Positions 8,163 through 16,019 are shown, counted from the stretch's first letter. The stretch is 25,665 bases of DNA from Gammaproteobacteria bacterium (GCA_027030565.1 JALVEU010000264.1:1-25665), one strand, 5' to 3'. A program made the numbers and translations. The notes: generated by a model not told the origin, from the letters alone.

Positions 8163-8987
8163 ATGTCTACGAACAAGGTCGCCGCCATCCAGATGGCCTC
8201 CGGGCCCAACGTCGATGCCAATCTGCTCGAGGCCGGCCGCCTGATTCGGCGGGCCGCCGAGTCCGGGGCGGGCCTGGTGGTCTTGCCGGAGAACTTCGCG
8301 CTCATGGGCATGGACGAACGTGACAAGCTCGAGCTGCGCGAGCGACCGGGCCAGGGCCGCATCCAGGACTTCCTCGCCGAGCAGTGCATGCGCTATGGCG
8401 TCTGGCTGGTGGGCGGCACCATCCCCATGGAGAGCCCCGACCGGGAGAAAGTGTACGCCAGCTGCCTGCTGCTGGACGACGAAGGAAGGCAGGTGGCCCG
8501 TTACGACAAGATGCATCTGTTCGATGCGCACATCTTCTGCAGCGGCGAGCGCTATCACGAATCCGAGACCATCCTGCGTGGCAGCCAGGTGGTGGTGGCC
8601 GACACACCGTTCGGCCGGCTCGGGTTGGCCGTGTGTTACGACCTGCGCTTTCCGGAGCTGTTCCGGCGCATGCTGGACCAAGGCATGGAACTGGTGGCCG
8701 TGCCCGCGGCGTTCACCGCCATCACCGGCAAGGCGCATTGGCAAGTGCTGATCCGTGCCCGTGCCATCGAGAATCTGTGCTACGTGATCGCCGCTGCCCA
8801 GGGCGGGTACCACCTCAACGGTCGGGAAACCTGGGGGCACAGCATGATCGTGGATCCGTGGGGCACGGTGCTGGAGGTCCTGCCCCATGGAGCGGGGGTG
8901 GTGACGGCGGAGATCGACCGCGCGCTGCTGGAATCCACCCGGCGCAACTTTCCCGCCATCGAACACCGCTGCGCCGAGCTGAGCTGA
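8163..8987 (+). CDS. Carbon-nitrogen hydrolase, Nit1-like (probable deaminated glutathione amidase)
   Basis: This is a nitrilase-superfamily amidase of 274 residues. The catalytic triad is visible: E43 (VLPENFALMG), K116 (RYDKMHLFD) and C158 (AVCYDLRFPE). The combination of KMHLFD and CYDLRFPELFR is typical of the Nit1/YbeM branch, whose known activity is removal of the amide from deaminated glutathione, a metabolite-repair reaction. That specificity is inferred from the family, not shown here. In many gammaproteobacteria a gene of this type follows yhdP and precedes tldD. Here no tldD follows, because convergent purN lies 24 bp away. The 83 bp leader has a weak TAACAT (8122-8127) but no clear promoter or ribosome-binding site. 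Confidence 0.9.
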   Translation: MSTNKVAAIQMASGPNVDANLLEAGRLIRRAAESGAGLVVLPENFALMGMDERDKLELRERPGQGRIQDFLAEQCMRYGVWLVGGTIPMESPDREKVYASCLLLDDEGRQVARYDKMHLFDAHIFCSGERYHESETILRGSQVVVADTPFGRLGLAVCYDLRFPELFRRMLDQGMELVAVPAAFTAITGKAHWQVLIRARAIENLCYVIAAAQGGYHLNGRETWGHSMIVDPWGTVLEVLPHGAGVVTAEIDRALLESTRRNFPAIEHRCAELS

Positions 8988-9011
8988 GGCCAGCGCCAGC
9001 GTGACGGACGC

Positions 9012-9692
9012 TCAGTGCCGGACCAGCGCAGCCCACTGCGCAGCGGGCAACTGGTCCAGCTGCAAGGGCTGCTCCAGGGGCTCGCCGTCCAGCCACGCAC
9101 GTCCGTCACGCATCTGCAAGCGGCCCTGGCACAGCCAACGCATCACCAGCGGGTAGATCACGTGTTCCCGCTCGAGCACCCGGGCGGCGAGCCGCTGCTC
9201 GTCGTCACCGGGACGTACCGGTACTCGCGCCTGAAGGACGACCGGTCCGCCATCCAGCTCGTCGGTGACGAAGTGCACGCTGGCGCCATGCTCGACCTCA
9301 CCCGCCTCCAGGGCGCGGCGATGGGTGTGCAGACCCCGAAACTTGGGCAGCAGCGAGGGGTGGATGTTGAGCATGCGCCCCTGGAAGGCAGCCACCGTCT
9401 CGGGACCCAGGATGCGCATGAACCCGGCCAGGGCCACGACATCCGGCCGGTGGCGTTCGATACGCTCGCGCAACACCGCCTCGAACGCGCGGCGCGAAGG
9501 ATACATCCGGTGATCGACCACCTCCACGGGGATGCCCGCGCGCTGCGCGCGCTCCAGCCCGTAGGCGTGCGGCACATTGCTGATGACCGCCACGATGCGT
9601 CCCGGAATGAATCCGCTGGCTACGGCGTCGATGAGGGCCTGGAGGTTGGTGCCGCCCCCGGAGATCAGGACGACGATGCGGCACTCGGCCAC
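9012..9692 (-). CDS. purN: Phosphoribosylglycinamide formyltransferase (GAR transformylase)
   Basis: PurN transfers a formyl group from 10-formyl-tetrahydrofolate to GAR, the third step of purine synthesis. The protein has 226 residues (E. coli 212). It shows the phosphate loop SGGGTNLQALID near residues 11-22. The catalytic trio is N109 and H111 (MLNIHPSLLPKFRG) and D147 (VTDELDGGPV), at E. coli-like spacing. The start is a GTG directly after the purM stop (TAG then GTG), with a GGTGGAG ribosome-binding site about 9 bases ahead. The short extra C-terminal tail is poorly conserved. It forms an operon with purM and converges with the Nit-like gene. Confidence 0.96.
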   Translation of the reverse strand: MAECRIVVLISGGGTNLQALIDAVASGFIPGRIVAVISNVPHAYGLERAQRAGIPVEVVDHRMYPSRRAFEAVLRERIERHRPDVVALAGFMRILGPETVAAFQGRMLNIHPSLLPKFRGLHTHRRALEAGEVEHGASVHFVTDELDGGPVVLQARVPVRPGDDEQRLAARVLEREHVIYPLVMRWLCQGRLQMRDGRAWLDGEPLEQPLQLDQLPAAQWAALVRH

Positions 9693-10712
9693 CTAGGCGT
9701 ACTCCACCACGGGCGCCCCGGTGGAGGCCACCACCGTCCCGATCTCCCACGCCTCGATCCCCACCGCCTCACAATGGGCCCGCACCGGCCCCACCTGCCC
9801 GGGATCCAGGATCAGGACCATGCCGATGCCACAGTTGAAGGTCCGCAGCATCTCGGCCTCCTCCACGCCCCCGACCCGTTGGATCCACCGGAACACCGCT
9901 GGCCAGCGCCAGGCCTCGCGCTGCACCCGCGCCCGACTATCCCGGGGCAACACCCGAGGGAGATTGTCGGTGAGCCCGCCCCCGGTGATGTGCGCCATGG
10001 CATGGATCCGCCCCGCCGCCACCATGGGCAGCAGTGCACGCACATAGATCCGCGTCGGGGTCAGCAGTGCCTCACCCAGGGTGGTTCCGTCCAGGGGCTC
10101 ATCGGGATCGGCGCCACTCGTGTCGAGAATGCGGCGGATCAGCGAGTATCCATTGGCATGCGGCCCGGTGGAGGCCAGACCCAGCAGACGGTCGCCGATG
10201 CGCACCGCCGAGCCGTCCAGCAGGGCGTCGCGTTCTACTACGCCCACGCAGAAGCCGGCCAGATCGTAGTCACCGGGCGCATACAGACCCGGCATCTCGG
10301 CGGTCTCGCCGCCGATCAGGGCGCACCCTGCCTCCCTGCAGCCTGCGGCGATGCCCTCCACGACCCGGGCGGCCTGTTCCACCTCCAGCCGCCCCGTGGC
10401 GAAATAGTCCAGGAAAAACAACGGCTCGGCACCGGTCACCAACACGTCGTTGGCACACATGGCCACCAGATCGATCCCAATACCCGCATGCTCCCCGAAC
10501 CGCCGGGCCAACAACAGCTTGGTGCCCACCCCGTCGGTCCCGGATACCAGCACCGGATGGCGGTAACGCTCCAATGGAAGCTGGAACAGCCCCCCGAACC
10601 CCCCCACCGAACCCAGCACCTCCGGTCTGCGGGTGCGCTCCACTGCGGGGCGGATCCGTTCCACGAGGCGGCTGCCGGCCTCGATGTCCACGCCGGCACT
10701 GCGGTAGTCCAT
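9693..10712 (-). CDS. purM: Phosphoribosylformylglycinamidine cyclo-ligase (AIR synthetase)
   Basis: PurM closes the imidazole ring using ATP, the fifth step of purine synthesis. The frame is open to 10874, but the family begins at MDYRSAGVDIEAG, so I choose the ATG at 10712, giving 339 residues (E. coli 345). AGGA lies about 10 bases upstream. Typical segments seen are GTDGVGTKLLLA, the NDVLVTGAEPLFFLDYFA stretch, GGETAEMPG and HITGGGLTDNLPRVLP. The gene abuts purN with no gap, so the pair is almost surely one transcript. It is divergent from the DUF2066 gene across about 140 bp. Confidence 0.97.
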   Translation of the reverse strand: MDYRSAGVDIEAGSRLVERIRPAVERTRRPEVLGSVGGFGGLFQLPLERYRHPVLVSGTDGVGTKLLLARRFGEHAGIGIDLVAMCANDVLVTGAEPLFFLDYFATGRLEVEQAARVVEGIAAGCREAGCALIGGETAEMPGLYAPGDYDLAGFCVGVVERDALLDGSAVRIGDRLLGLASTGPHANGYSLIRRILDTSGADPDEPLDGTTLGEALLTPTRIYVRALLPMVAAGRIHAMAHITGGGLTDNLPRVLPRDSRARVQREAWRWPAVFRWIQRVGGVEEAEMLRTFNCGIGMVLILDPGQVGPVRAHCEAVGIEAWEIGTVVASTGAPVVEYA

Positions 10713-10751
10713 ACGCTGTAGTCCTGAGGGGGTGGGAGAAACCTCGCGCGT

Positions 10752-10781
10752 ATGGTATCGGCCGTCGCCAGGGGCCGCAAA
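10752..10781 (-). promoter_or_regulatory. Possible weak purM promoter
   Basis: On the minus strand a TTTGCG (10776-10781) and a TACCAT (10752-10757) are separated by 18 bp, placing a start site some 33 bp upstream of the purM ATG. The matches are only 3 of 6 and 4 of 6, so this is a suggestion supported mainly by position in the divergent spacer. I see no PurR-like operator. Confidence 0.25.
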
Positions 10782-10794
10782 CGGTCCGGGCACA

Positions 10795-10824
10795 CCGACG
10801 TCCCCGGGACCCCTTGCGTATAAT
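10795..10824 (+). promoter_or_regulatory. Sigma-70-like promoter for the DUF2066 - CDP-alcohol transferase - hda run
   Basis: A perfect TATAAT lies at 10819-10824, about 30 bp before the ATG at 10855. The best -35 candidate is CCGACG at 10795-10800 (3 of 6 matches) with an 18 bp spacer. The perfect -10 in a very GC-rich spacer, correctly oriented, makes this the best promoter candidate in the window. Confidence 0.5.
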
Positions 10825-10854
10825 GGCGGGCAATTCGGGTCCAGATCTGCGCGC

Positions 10855-11979
10855 ATGAGGCATTCGGCCAGCACCTCTCCCCACCTCGCCCTGCTCCGGG
10901 CCCTGTTGATGGCGCTGTGGGCGTCTTGGGGGGCGGGTGCCGCACTGGCCGCCGCCCCCGACGGACTCTACACGGCGCGGATTCCAGTGGCCACCGGCGG
11001 CGACGAGGAGCGCAAGGCCGCATTCCGTAAGGCCTTGGAGCAGGTGTTGGTGAAGCTCACCGGACGCCGCGAGGCGGCCGGCGACCCACGGGCGCGCAGT
11101 CTGCTGGACCATGCCGAGCGCTGGGTCACGGAATACCGCTACCTGGCCCCTACCGAGGCGGACTCGGGCTATCTGCTGGAAGTCCGCTTCCAGCCCCAGG
11201 GATTGCGCACAGCCCTGCGCAAGGCCGGCCTGCCCCTATGGCCCTCGCCCAGGCCCACGGTGCTCGCCTGGGTGGCGGTCGACGACGGGGGCGAGCGGCG
11301 CTTCCTGGAGGCGGGAGAACCCGCCGCGGAGGTCCTGAGGCGCACTGCCGAGAACCGGGGCCTGGAGGTCATGCTGCCGCTCCTGGACCTGGAAGACCGT
11401 TCCCGGGTGCAGCCCGCAGACCTGTTGGGCGGGTTCGACGAAGGGGTGCGCAAGGCCTCCGGGCGCTATGCACCGGACGCAGTGCTGGCAGCGGCGGCCA
11501 AACGCCGCGGGGACGCCGGCTGGCGCCTGGCCTGGCGCCTCTACCTGGACGATGCCCGCCTGGACTGGAAGACCAGCGGGACTCGCCTGGACCAGGCCCT
11601 GGCCGCAGGGATCCACACGCTGGCCGACCGGCTGGCGCAGCGCCTGACACCGGCCTCCGGGCGTGCGGTTGCCTCTGACACGCTGCTGATCTCCGTGGAG
11701 GGCATCGACTCCATGGCGGCGTTCACGCAGCTGCGCGCGTATCTGGAAAATGCCTCTGCCCTGCAGGGGGTCCAGCCCTGGCGTGTATTGCCCGGGCGGG
11801 CCGTGTTCCGTGCGACCGTCACCGGCGACCCCGAGGCGGCAGGCCGGGCACTGGCGGGCCACGGTGGGCCCCTCGAGGCACTCCCCCCGACGAACGAGGT
11901 GGAATCGGCCGGCGGGCGGCTGCTTCCGGTCCAGTACTACCGGTGGGTGCAGCCGGCCACGGTGGAGCCTACTCCATAG
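10855..11979 (+). CDS. DUF2066 family secreted protein of unknown function
   Basis: I recognise the DUF2066 family by sequence pattern and by position between purM and hda, which is its usual place in Pseudomonas and relatives. The function is unknown. The ATG at 10855 gives 374 residues. A signal peptide is clear: a short basic start, a hydrophobic core (LALLRALLMALWASW) and an AXA-type cleavage zone near residues 30-34, so the mature protein should be periplasmic. The mature start YTARIPVATGGDEERKAAFR leads into ALEQVLVKLTGRRE, the most conserved part of the family. The C-terminal region includes LLISVEGIDSMAAFTQLRAYL. No strong ribosome-binding site is visible. It is the first gene of a likely three-gene operon. 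Confidence 0.85.
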   Translation: MRHSASTSPHLALLRALLMALWASWGAGAALAAAPDGLYTARIPVATGGDEERKAAFRKALEQVLVKLTGRREAAGDPRARSLLDHAERWVTEYRYLAPTEADSGYLLEVRFQPQGLRTALRKAGLPLWPSPRPTVLAWVAVDDGGERRFLEAGEPAAEVLRRTAENRGLEVMLPLLDLEDRSRVQPADLLGGFDEGVRKASGRYAPDAVLAAAAKRRGDAGWRLAWRLYLDDARLDWKTSGTRLDQALAAGIHTLADRLAQRLTPASGRAVASDTLLISVEGIDSMAAFTQLRAYLENASALQGVQPWRVLPGRAVFRATVTGDPEAAGRALAGHGGPLEALPPTNEVESAGGRLLPVQYYRWVQPATVEPTP

Positions 11980-12013
11980 GCGTGCCATCCCGCGCTCCCA
12001 GCAGGCCCCGGCC

Positions 12014-12565
12014 ATGACGAGCCTCGCCGCACAGATCCCCAACGCGCTGACGCTACTGCGCATCGCCCTGGTTCCGGTGCTGGCCTGGTGGCTGTGGGAA
12101 CGCGCCTTCGCTCAGGCCTTGGGCCTGGCCGCATTCATGGGCTTCACCGATGCCCTGGACGGCTTCCTGGCCAAGCGCTGTGGCTGGCGATCGCGCCTCG
12201 GGGCACTGCTGGACCCGGCCGCCGACAAGTTGATGCTGGTGGTCACCTATGTGGTGCTGGGACTGATGGGCCTGCTGCCTGCGATACTGGTGGCCCTGGT
12301 GGTGCTGCGCGACCTGGTGATCGTGAGTGGCGCGCTGGCCTACCGCCTGCTCGTCGGCCCGTTGCAGATGCAACCCACGCGGATCAGCAAGCTCAATACC
12401 GGCATGCAGATCTTCCTGGTGCTGCTCGTGGTCCTGAACCAGATCCGGCCCCTGCCCCCGGCGCTGCTCACTGCGGCCATGTGGCTCACGGCGCTCACCA
12501 CGGTCTGGAGTGGGGCCGATTACGTGCTGCGCTGGTCCCGCAAGGCCCGTGCGCAGGCGGCCTGA
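12014..12565 (+). CDS. CDP-alcohol phosphatidyltransferase family membrane protein
   Basis: Enzymes of this family join a CDP-linked lipid to an alcohol head group in phospholipid synthesis. The 183-residue protein has the full signature as D46, D49, G50, A53, G63, D67 and D71 (start DALDGFLAK, end GALLDPAADK). The four aspartates that bind the metal ions are kept; the AR pair is AK here. About four or five hydrophobic helices are visible, so it is an inner-membrane protein. Size and motif resemble PgsA (phosphatidylglycerophosphate synthase), but the true head group cannot be fixed from sequence, so I give no symbol. It begins 34 bp after the DUF2066 gene and ends 2 bp before hda. Confidence 0.9.
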   Translation: MTSLAAQIPNALTLLRIALVPVLAWWLWERAFAQALGLAAFMGFTDALDGFLAKRCGWRSRLGALLDPAADKLMLVVTYVVLGLMGLLPAILVALVVLRDLVIVSGALAYRLLVGPLQMQPTRISKLNTGMQIFLVLLVVLNQIRPLPPALLTAAMWLTALTTVWSGADYVLRWSRKARAQAA

Positions 12566-12567
12566 CC

Positions 12568-13314
12568 ATGGACCGTAACGACCAACTGGTCCTCGCCCTT
12601 CCCTCGGATCCCACGGCGACCTTCGTGACCTACGCCACCCCGCCCAACGAAGCGGCGGCGCACTTCCTGCAGACACTGGCCGCAGACACGGCCATGGGGC
12701 GACAGGGATTTCTCTGGGGCCCCCGGGGGGTGGGCAAGACGCACCTCCTGCAGGCCTTCTGCCACGCGGCAGGCGAGGCGGGGGCGCAGGTGGGCATCCT
12801 GCCGCTCGGCGACCTGGCGCACGCCGACCCCGCGGTGCTGGAGGGGCTCGAACAGCTCGACGCCCTCTGCTTGGACGACCTGCATGTGGTGGCGGGGTCC
12901 AGACCATGGGAGATAGCCCTGTTCACCCTCGTCAACGCCTGCCGGGAACGGGGCACCACTCTGCTGATGAGTGCGGCACACCCGCCACGGGCGCTGGCGC
13001 TGCGTCTGCCCGATCTGGCCTCGCGTCTGGTCTGGGGAAGCGTGTTCGGGCTCGAAAACCTGGACGATAGCGGACGCATGCGGGCCCTGCGGGCGCAGGC
13101 CCATGCCCGTGGGTTCACCATACCGGAGGAGGTCATGGCGTTCCTGCTGCGCCACGGACCGCGCCGCATGGACCGGCTCGTGGCGGTGCTGGATGCATTG
13201 GACCGGCGCTCCCTGGTCCATAAGCGCCGCGTCACCATCCCCCTGGCCCGTGAGGTCCTCGCGCTGTCCCAGGCCACCGGGCAGGGAGGCGCACGCCCGC
13301 ACTCCGGCCCCTAG
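12568..13314 (+). CDS. hda: DnaA regulatory inactivator Hda
   Basis: Hda binds the DNA-loaded beta clamp and stimulates ATP hydrolysis by DnaA, preventing repeat initiation. The frame is open from 12088, but homology starts at the ATG at 12568, giving 248 residues; AGGCGG lies 8 bases ahead. A clamp-binding-like QLVLAL is at residues 5-10. Walker A GPRGVGKT is at 51-58 and Walker B LDD at 102-104. The segment DLASRLVWG carries the arginine finger region of AAA+ proteins. A DnaA-like lid follows, without the DNA-binding domain IV, which separates Hda from DnaA. The stop shares a CTAG with the stop of the convergent DUF3095 gene. Confidence 0.94.
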   Translation: MDRNDQLVLALPSDPTATFVTYATPPNEAAAHFLQTLAADTAMGRQGFLWGPRGVGKTHLLQAFCHAAGEAGAQVGILPLGDLAHADPAVLEGLEQLDALCLDDLHVVAGSRPWEIALFTLVNACRERGTTLLMSAAHPPRALALRLPDLASRLVWGSVFGLENLDDSGRMRALRAQAHARGFTIPEEVMAFLLRHGPRRMDRLVAVLDALDRRSLVHKRRVTIPLAREVLALSQATGQGGARPHSGP

Positions 13315-14471
13315 GCCGGGGCCGGCCGGGCCGACAGTGCCTTCATCTGCCGCTTGAGGCCCACGGATGCGAGGGCATAGCCGCCGTCGCTGCCGTCCAC
13401 GAAGTGGAAATGGCGGGTGTCGTAGTCCTCGATCAGGCAAGTGATCAGGGAGGCCTCGTTGCGGTGCAATCCATAGCTCAGCCATCGCTCCTCGTGCAGG
13501 CCCTGGAGGAGGGACTCGATGTCCCGCGCCTGGCGCTCGGTCACGGCCAGTGTCATGCGCAGCGCGTCGTCGAACTTGCAGTAGTCACAGTTGCACACGG
13601 CGCGGTCCTTGTAGGCGCCCCAGTCCACGCCGGCCGTTTTCACCTTGAGCGCCATGAGACACTTGCCGAGCAGATTGAGCAGCAGGAGGCCGACGCCATA
13701 GCCCAGTGCCCCGCGGGACCCCGGAGCATAGGTCCGCACACGACGCTCGTAGCTCAGGGGCCGGGGATCCAGCGCCAGGTGCATGTGACGGGCGATCAAC
13801 GGGTTGGCGGGGCCCAGTCCGTCGACGATGTGCGCGATCCTCACGGCCACCTCGCGGTAGAGTCTCAGCCCTTCGACCAGGTTCAGGGCGGGATGGGCCA
13901 CGATGAGCACCGAGAGCACGAAGTCGCGTCCCGGGCGGATGGGATGCCAGCGGCACTCCAGTGAAGAGAAGTCCGCGCGTAGGTCCGACCGCCAATGGCG
14001 CTCCGGATGCACCGCGTAGTCCGTCCGCTCCTCCTTGACGTGCGCCTCGGCCGCCGCCAGGCCACCCCCTGAGAACAGGGTCCCCTCGTAGTACGGCGAC
14101 AGGGGCATACTGGCGACCAGCACCGGCTTGCCCATCTCCAGGAGATCCGGCACGGGCACCACCCCTGCGGAGACCCGCAGCCGGAACCGCTCCCGAGCCA
14201 TGCGCACCACATCGGCGAGCACCGCGCGCACCACCCCGTGCCTGCGGCGGGGGACCAGCAGCGAGGCCCCGTCTCCCCCGAATACGTAGGGCACCCGCCC
14301 GCCCGCCACTGCGGCGACCGCGGCGATCACCGCGGCACCCACGATGTTCACGGCCTTGTAGTGGCCGGAAGCGATGGCCTGGGTGGAATCGCGCACATCG
14401 GCGACCACCACACAGTGCTCCGCGGACGCTGCCCGGAAATGCCCGGGGTCGAGATATGCATGGAGTTCCAT
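13311..14471 (-). CDS. DUF3095 family protein with nucleotide-cyclase-like N-terminus
   Basis: I recognise this as DUF3095, a family without a settled function. It has 386 residues, no signal peptide and no clear membrane segment except a modestly hydrophobic stretch (GVGLLLLNLLGKCLMAL). The N-terminus reads VVVADVRDSTQAI and, 42 residues later, YVFGGDGASLL. D25 and D67 resemble the two metal-binding aspartates of class III nucleotidyl cyclases. A CxCxxC cluster lies at C293, C295 and C298. The C-terminus holds FHFVDGSDGGYALA, which I believe is conserved in the family. The ATG at 14471 follows manC by 77 bp, with a strong hairpin between them, so separate transcription is possible. Cyclase activity is only a hypothesis. 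Confidence 0.82.
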   Translation of the reverse strand: MELHAYLDPGHFRAASAEHCVVVADVRDSTQAIASGHYKAVNIVGAAVIAAVAAVAGGRVPYVFGGDGASLLVPRRRHGVVRAVLADVVRMARERFRLRVSAGVVPVPDLLEMGKPVLVASMPLSPYYEGTLFSGGGLAAAEAHVKEERTDYAVHPERHWRSDLRADFSSLECRWHPIRPGRDFVLSVLIVAHPALNLVEGLRLYREVAVRIAHIVDGLGPANPLIARHMHLALDPRPLSYERRVRTYAPGSRGALGYGVGLLLLNLLGKCLMALKVKTAGVDWGAYKDRAVCNCDYCKFDDALRMTLAVTERQARDIESLLQGLHEERWLSYGLHRNEASLITCLIEDYDTRHFHFVDGSDGGYALASVGLKRQMKALSARPAPA

Positions 14472-14515
14472 CGCCCCAGTCTACACCGCGCGGGTGCAAC
14501 GACCCGCCGGGACAC

Positions 14516-14537
14516 CCCGGCCGCCTTTGCGGCCGGG
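14516..14537 (-). terminator. Strong GC hairpin after manC, terminator-like
   Basis: CCCGGCCGC (14516-14524) pairs perfectly with GCGGCCGGG (14529-14537), a 9 bp all-GC stem closed by a 4-base loop. It lies 11 bp past the manC stop on the minus strand. No T-run follows, so it may slow polymerase or protect the mRNA end rather than act as a textbook intrinsic terminator. Confidence 0.45.
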
Positions 14538-14548
14538 AGGCCGGGGGC

Positions 14549-15994
14549 TCAGTCTTCGGACACGGCGTCGGTCTGCAGACGCCCGTAGCGGTCTTCCAGG
14601 CGCACGATGTCGTCCTCGCCCAGGTAGCTGCCGGACTGGACCTCAATGAGCTCCAGCGGGATCTTCCCCGGATTCTCCAGACGGTGTTCGGCGCCCAAAG
14701 GGATATAGACCGATTGGTTTTCGCCCAGGAGCCGGGTCTCCGCGCCCACCGTCACGCGGGCCGTCCCCCGGACCACGATCCAGTGCTCGGAACGGTGGTG
14801 GTGGAGCTGCAGCGAGAGGCTCTGGCCTGGATGCACGGTGATGTGCTTGACCTGGAAGCGTTCGGCCGTATGGAGGGTCTCGTAGGCACCCCAGGGACGG
14901 TACACCTTGCGGTGCACACGGGCCTCCTCGCGGCCCGAGGCCTTGAGTCGCTCCACGATCCGCTTCACGTCCTGGGAACGGGCCAGAGGGGCCACCATGA
15001 CCGCATCGGCAGTCTCCACGACGACCATCCCCTCCAGGTCCAGGGTCGCAACCAGCCGGTGTGTGGCGTGCACGTAGGAGCCGCGGGTATCCTCGGCCAG
15101 CACGTCGCCCACCAAGACGTTGTTCCCTGCGTCGCGGTCCTGGGCCTCCCACAGGGCCTCCCAGGAGCCCACGTCGCTCCATCCGGCGGCCAGCGGGACC
15201 ACCACCGCGCGGTCGGTGCGCTCCATGACCGCATAATCGATGGAATTGGCGGGCGAACGAACGAAATGCGCCTCGTCCAGGCGCACGAAGTCCAAGTCCC
15301 GCGTGCGCGCCTCGAACGCCGCCCGGCAGGCCTCGGCCATTTCGGGTTCGTGAGCGGCCAGCTCGTGTAGATAGCGGCTGGCCAGGAACAGGAACATCCC
15401 GCTGTTCCAGTAGTAGTCGCCTGCATCCAGATATCGGCGGGCGGTCTCCGCGTCCGGCTTCTCCACGAAACGCTCCACCCGGTACACCCCCTCGGTCAGG
15501 GCCACGCCCCGCCGGATGTATCCGAACCCGGTCTCCGGCCGGCTGGGGACCACGCCGAACGTGACCAACCAACCTTGGCCCGCGGCCTCCGCACCCGTGC
15601 GCGCGGCGATACGGAACGCAGCCAGATCACGGACGAGGTGATCGGCGGGCAGCACGAGCAACACCGCATCCCCGTGCCGTTCGATGGCCTCCAGGGCCGC
15701 CACGGCAATCGCCGGAGCCGTGTTGCGACCCACCGGCTCCAAAAGGATGGCCCAATCCCGCACACCCGCGCGGCGCAGCTGTTCGGCGGCCATGAAACGA
15801 TGTTCTTGGTTGCACACCACGATGGGCCCCTGCACGTCCTCGACGGCCTGTACACGGGCCAAGGTGCGCTCGAACAGGCTCTCGCTCCCCAGCAGGGGGA
15901 TGAACTGCTTGGGATACAGCTCCCGGGACATGGGCCACAGGCGGGTCCCTGAGCCACCGGAAAGGATCACCGGAACCACTGGGAATTCACTCAT
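14549..15994 (-). CDS. manC: Bifunctional mannose-1-phosphate guanylyltransferase / mannose-6-phosphate isomerase
   Basis: This enzyme makes GDP-mannose, a precursor of exopolysaccharide and O-antigen sugars, and isomerises fructose-6-phosphate to mannose-6-phosphate. From the ATG at 15994 it has 481 residues, the usual length of AlgA/ManC. The pyrophosphorylase signature GGSGTRLWPMSRELYPKQF is at 13-31, FVEKP near 175 and the PADH motif near 120. The type II isomerase cupin holds QLHHHRSEHW around 397-405. A GTG two codons earlier (16000) has GGAG 5 bases ahead and is a credible alternative start; the ATG has the same GGAG 11 bases away. It follows lnt by 25 bp, so it is likely part of the miaB-lnt transcript. 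The names algA, cpsB and xanB are used for the same family. Confidence 0.95.
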   Translation of the reverse strand: MSEFPVVPVILSGGSGTRLWPMSRELYPKQFIPLLGSESLFERTLARVQAVEDVQGPIVVCNQEHRFMAAEQLRRAGVRDWAILLEPVGRNTAPAIAVAALEAIERHGDAVLLVLPADHLVRDLAAFRIAARTGAEAAGQGWLVTFGVVPSRPETGFGYIRRGVALTEGVYRVERFVEKPDAETARRYLDAGDYYWNSGMFLFLASRYLHELAAHEPEMAEACRAAFEARTRDLDFVRLDEAHFVRSPANSIDYAVMERTDRAVVVPLAAGWSDVGSWEALWEAQDRDAGNNVLVGDVLAEDTRGSYVHATHRLVATLDLEGMVVVETADAVMVAPLARSQDVKRIVERLKASGREEARVHRKVYRPWGAYETLHTAERFQVKHITVHPGQSLSLQLHHHRSEHWIVVRGTARVTVGAETRLLGENQSVYIPLGAEHRLENPGKIPLELIEVQSGSYLGEDDIVRLEDRYGRLQTDAVSED

Positions 15995-16019
15995 CGGCAC
16001 GTTCGCTCCGGTTCGACGC

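Noticed and set aside
8998..9012. Inverted repeat AGCGT/ACGCT between the convergent nit-like gene and purN as a bidirectional terminator
   Set aside because: Only 5 bp of stem and no T-run on either side; too short to support.
9015..10721. A 568-codon plus-strand open frame opposite purN and purM
   Set aside because: It mirrors the reverse strand of two conserved purine genes and has a histidine/glutamine-rich shadow composition with no recognisable domain.
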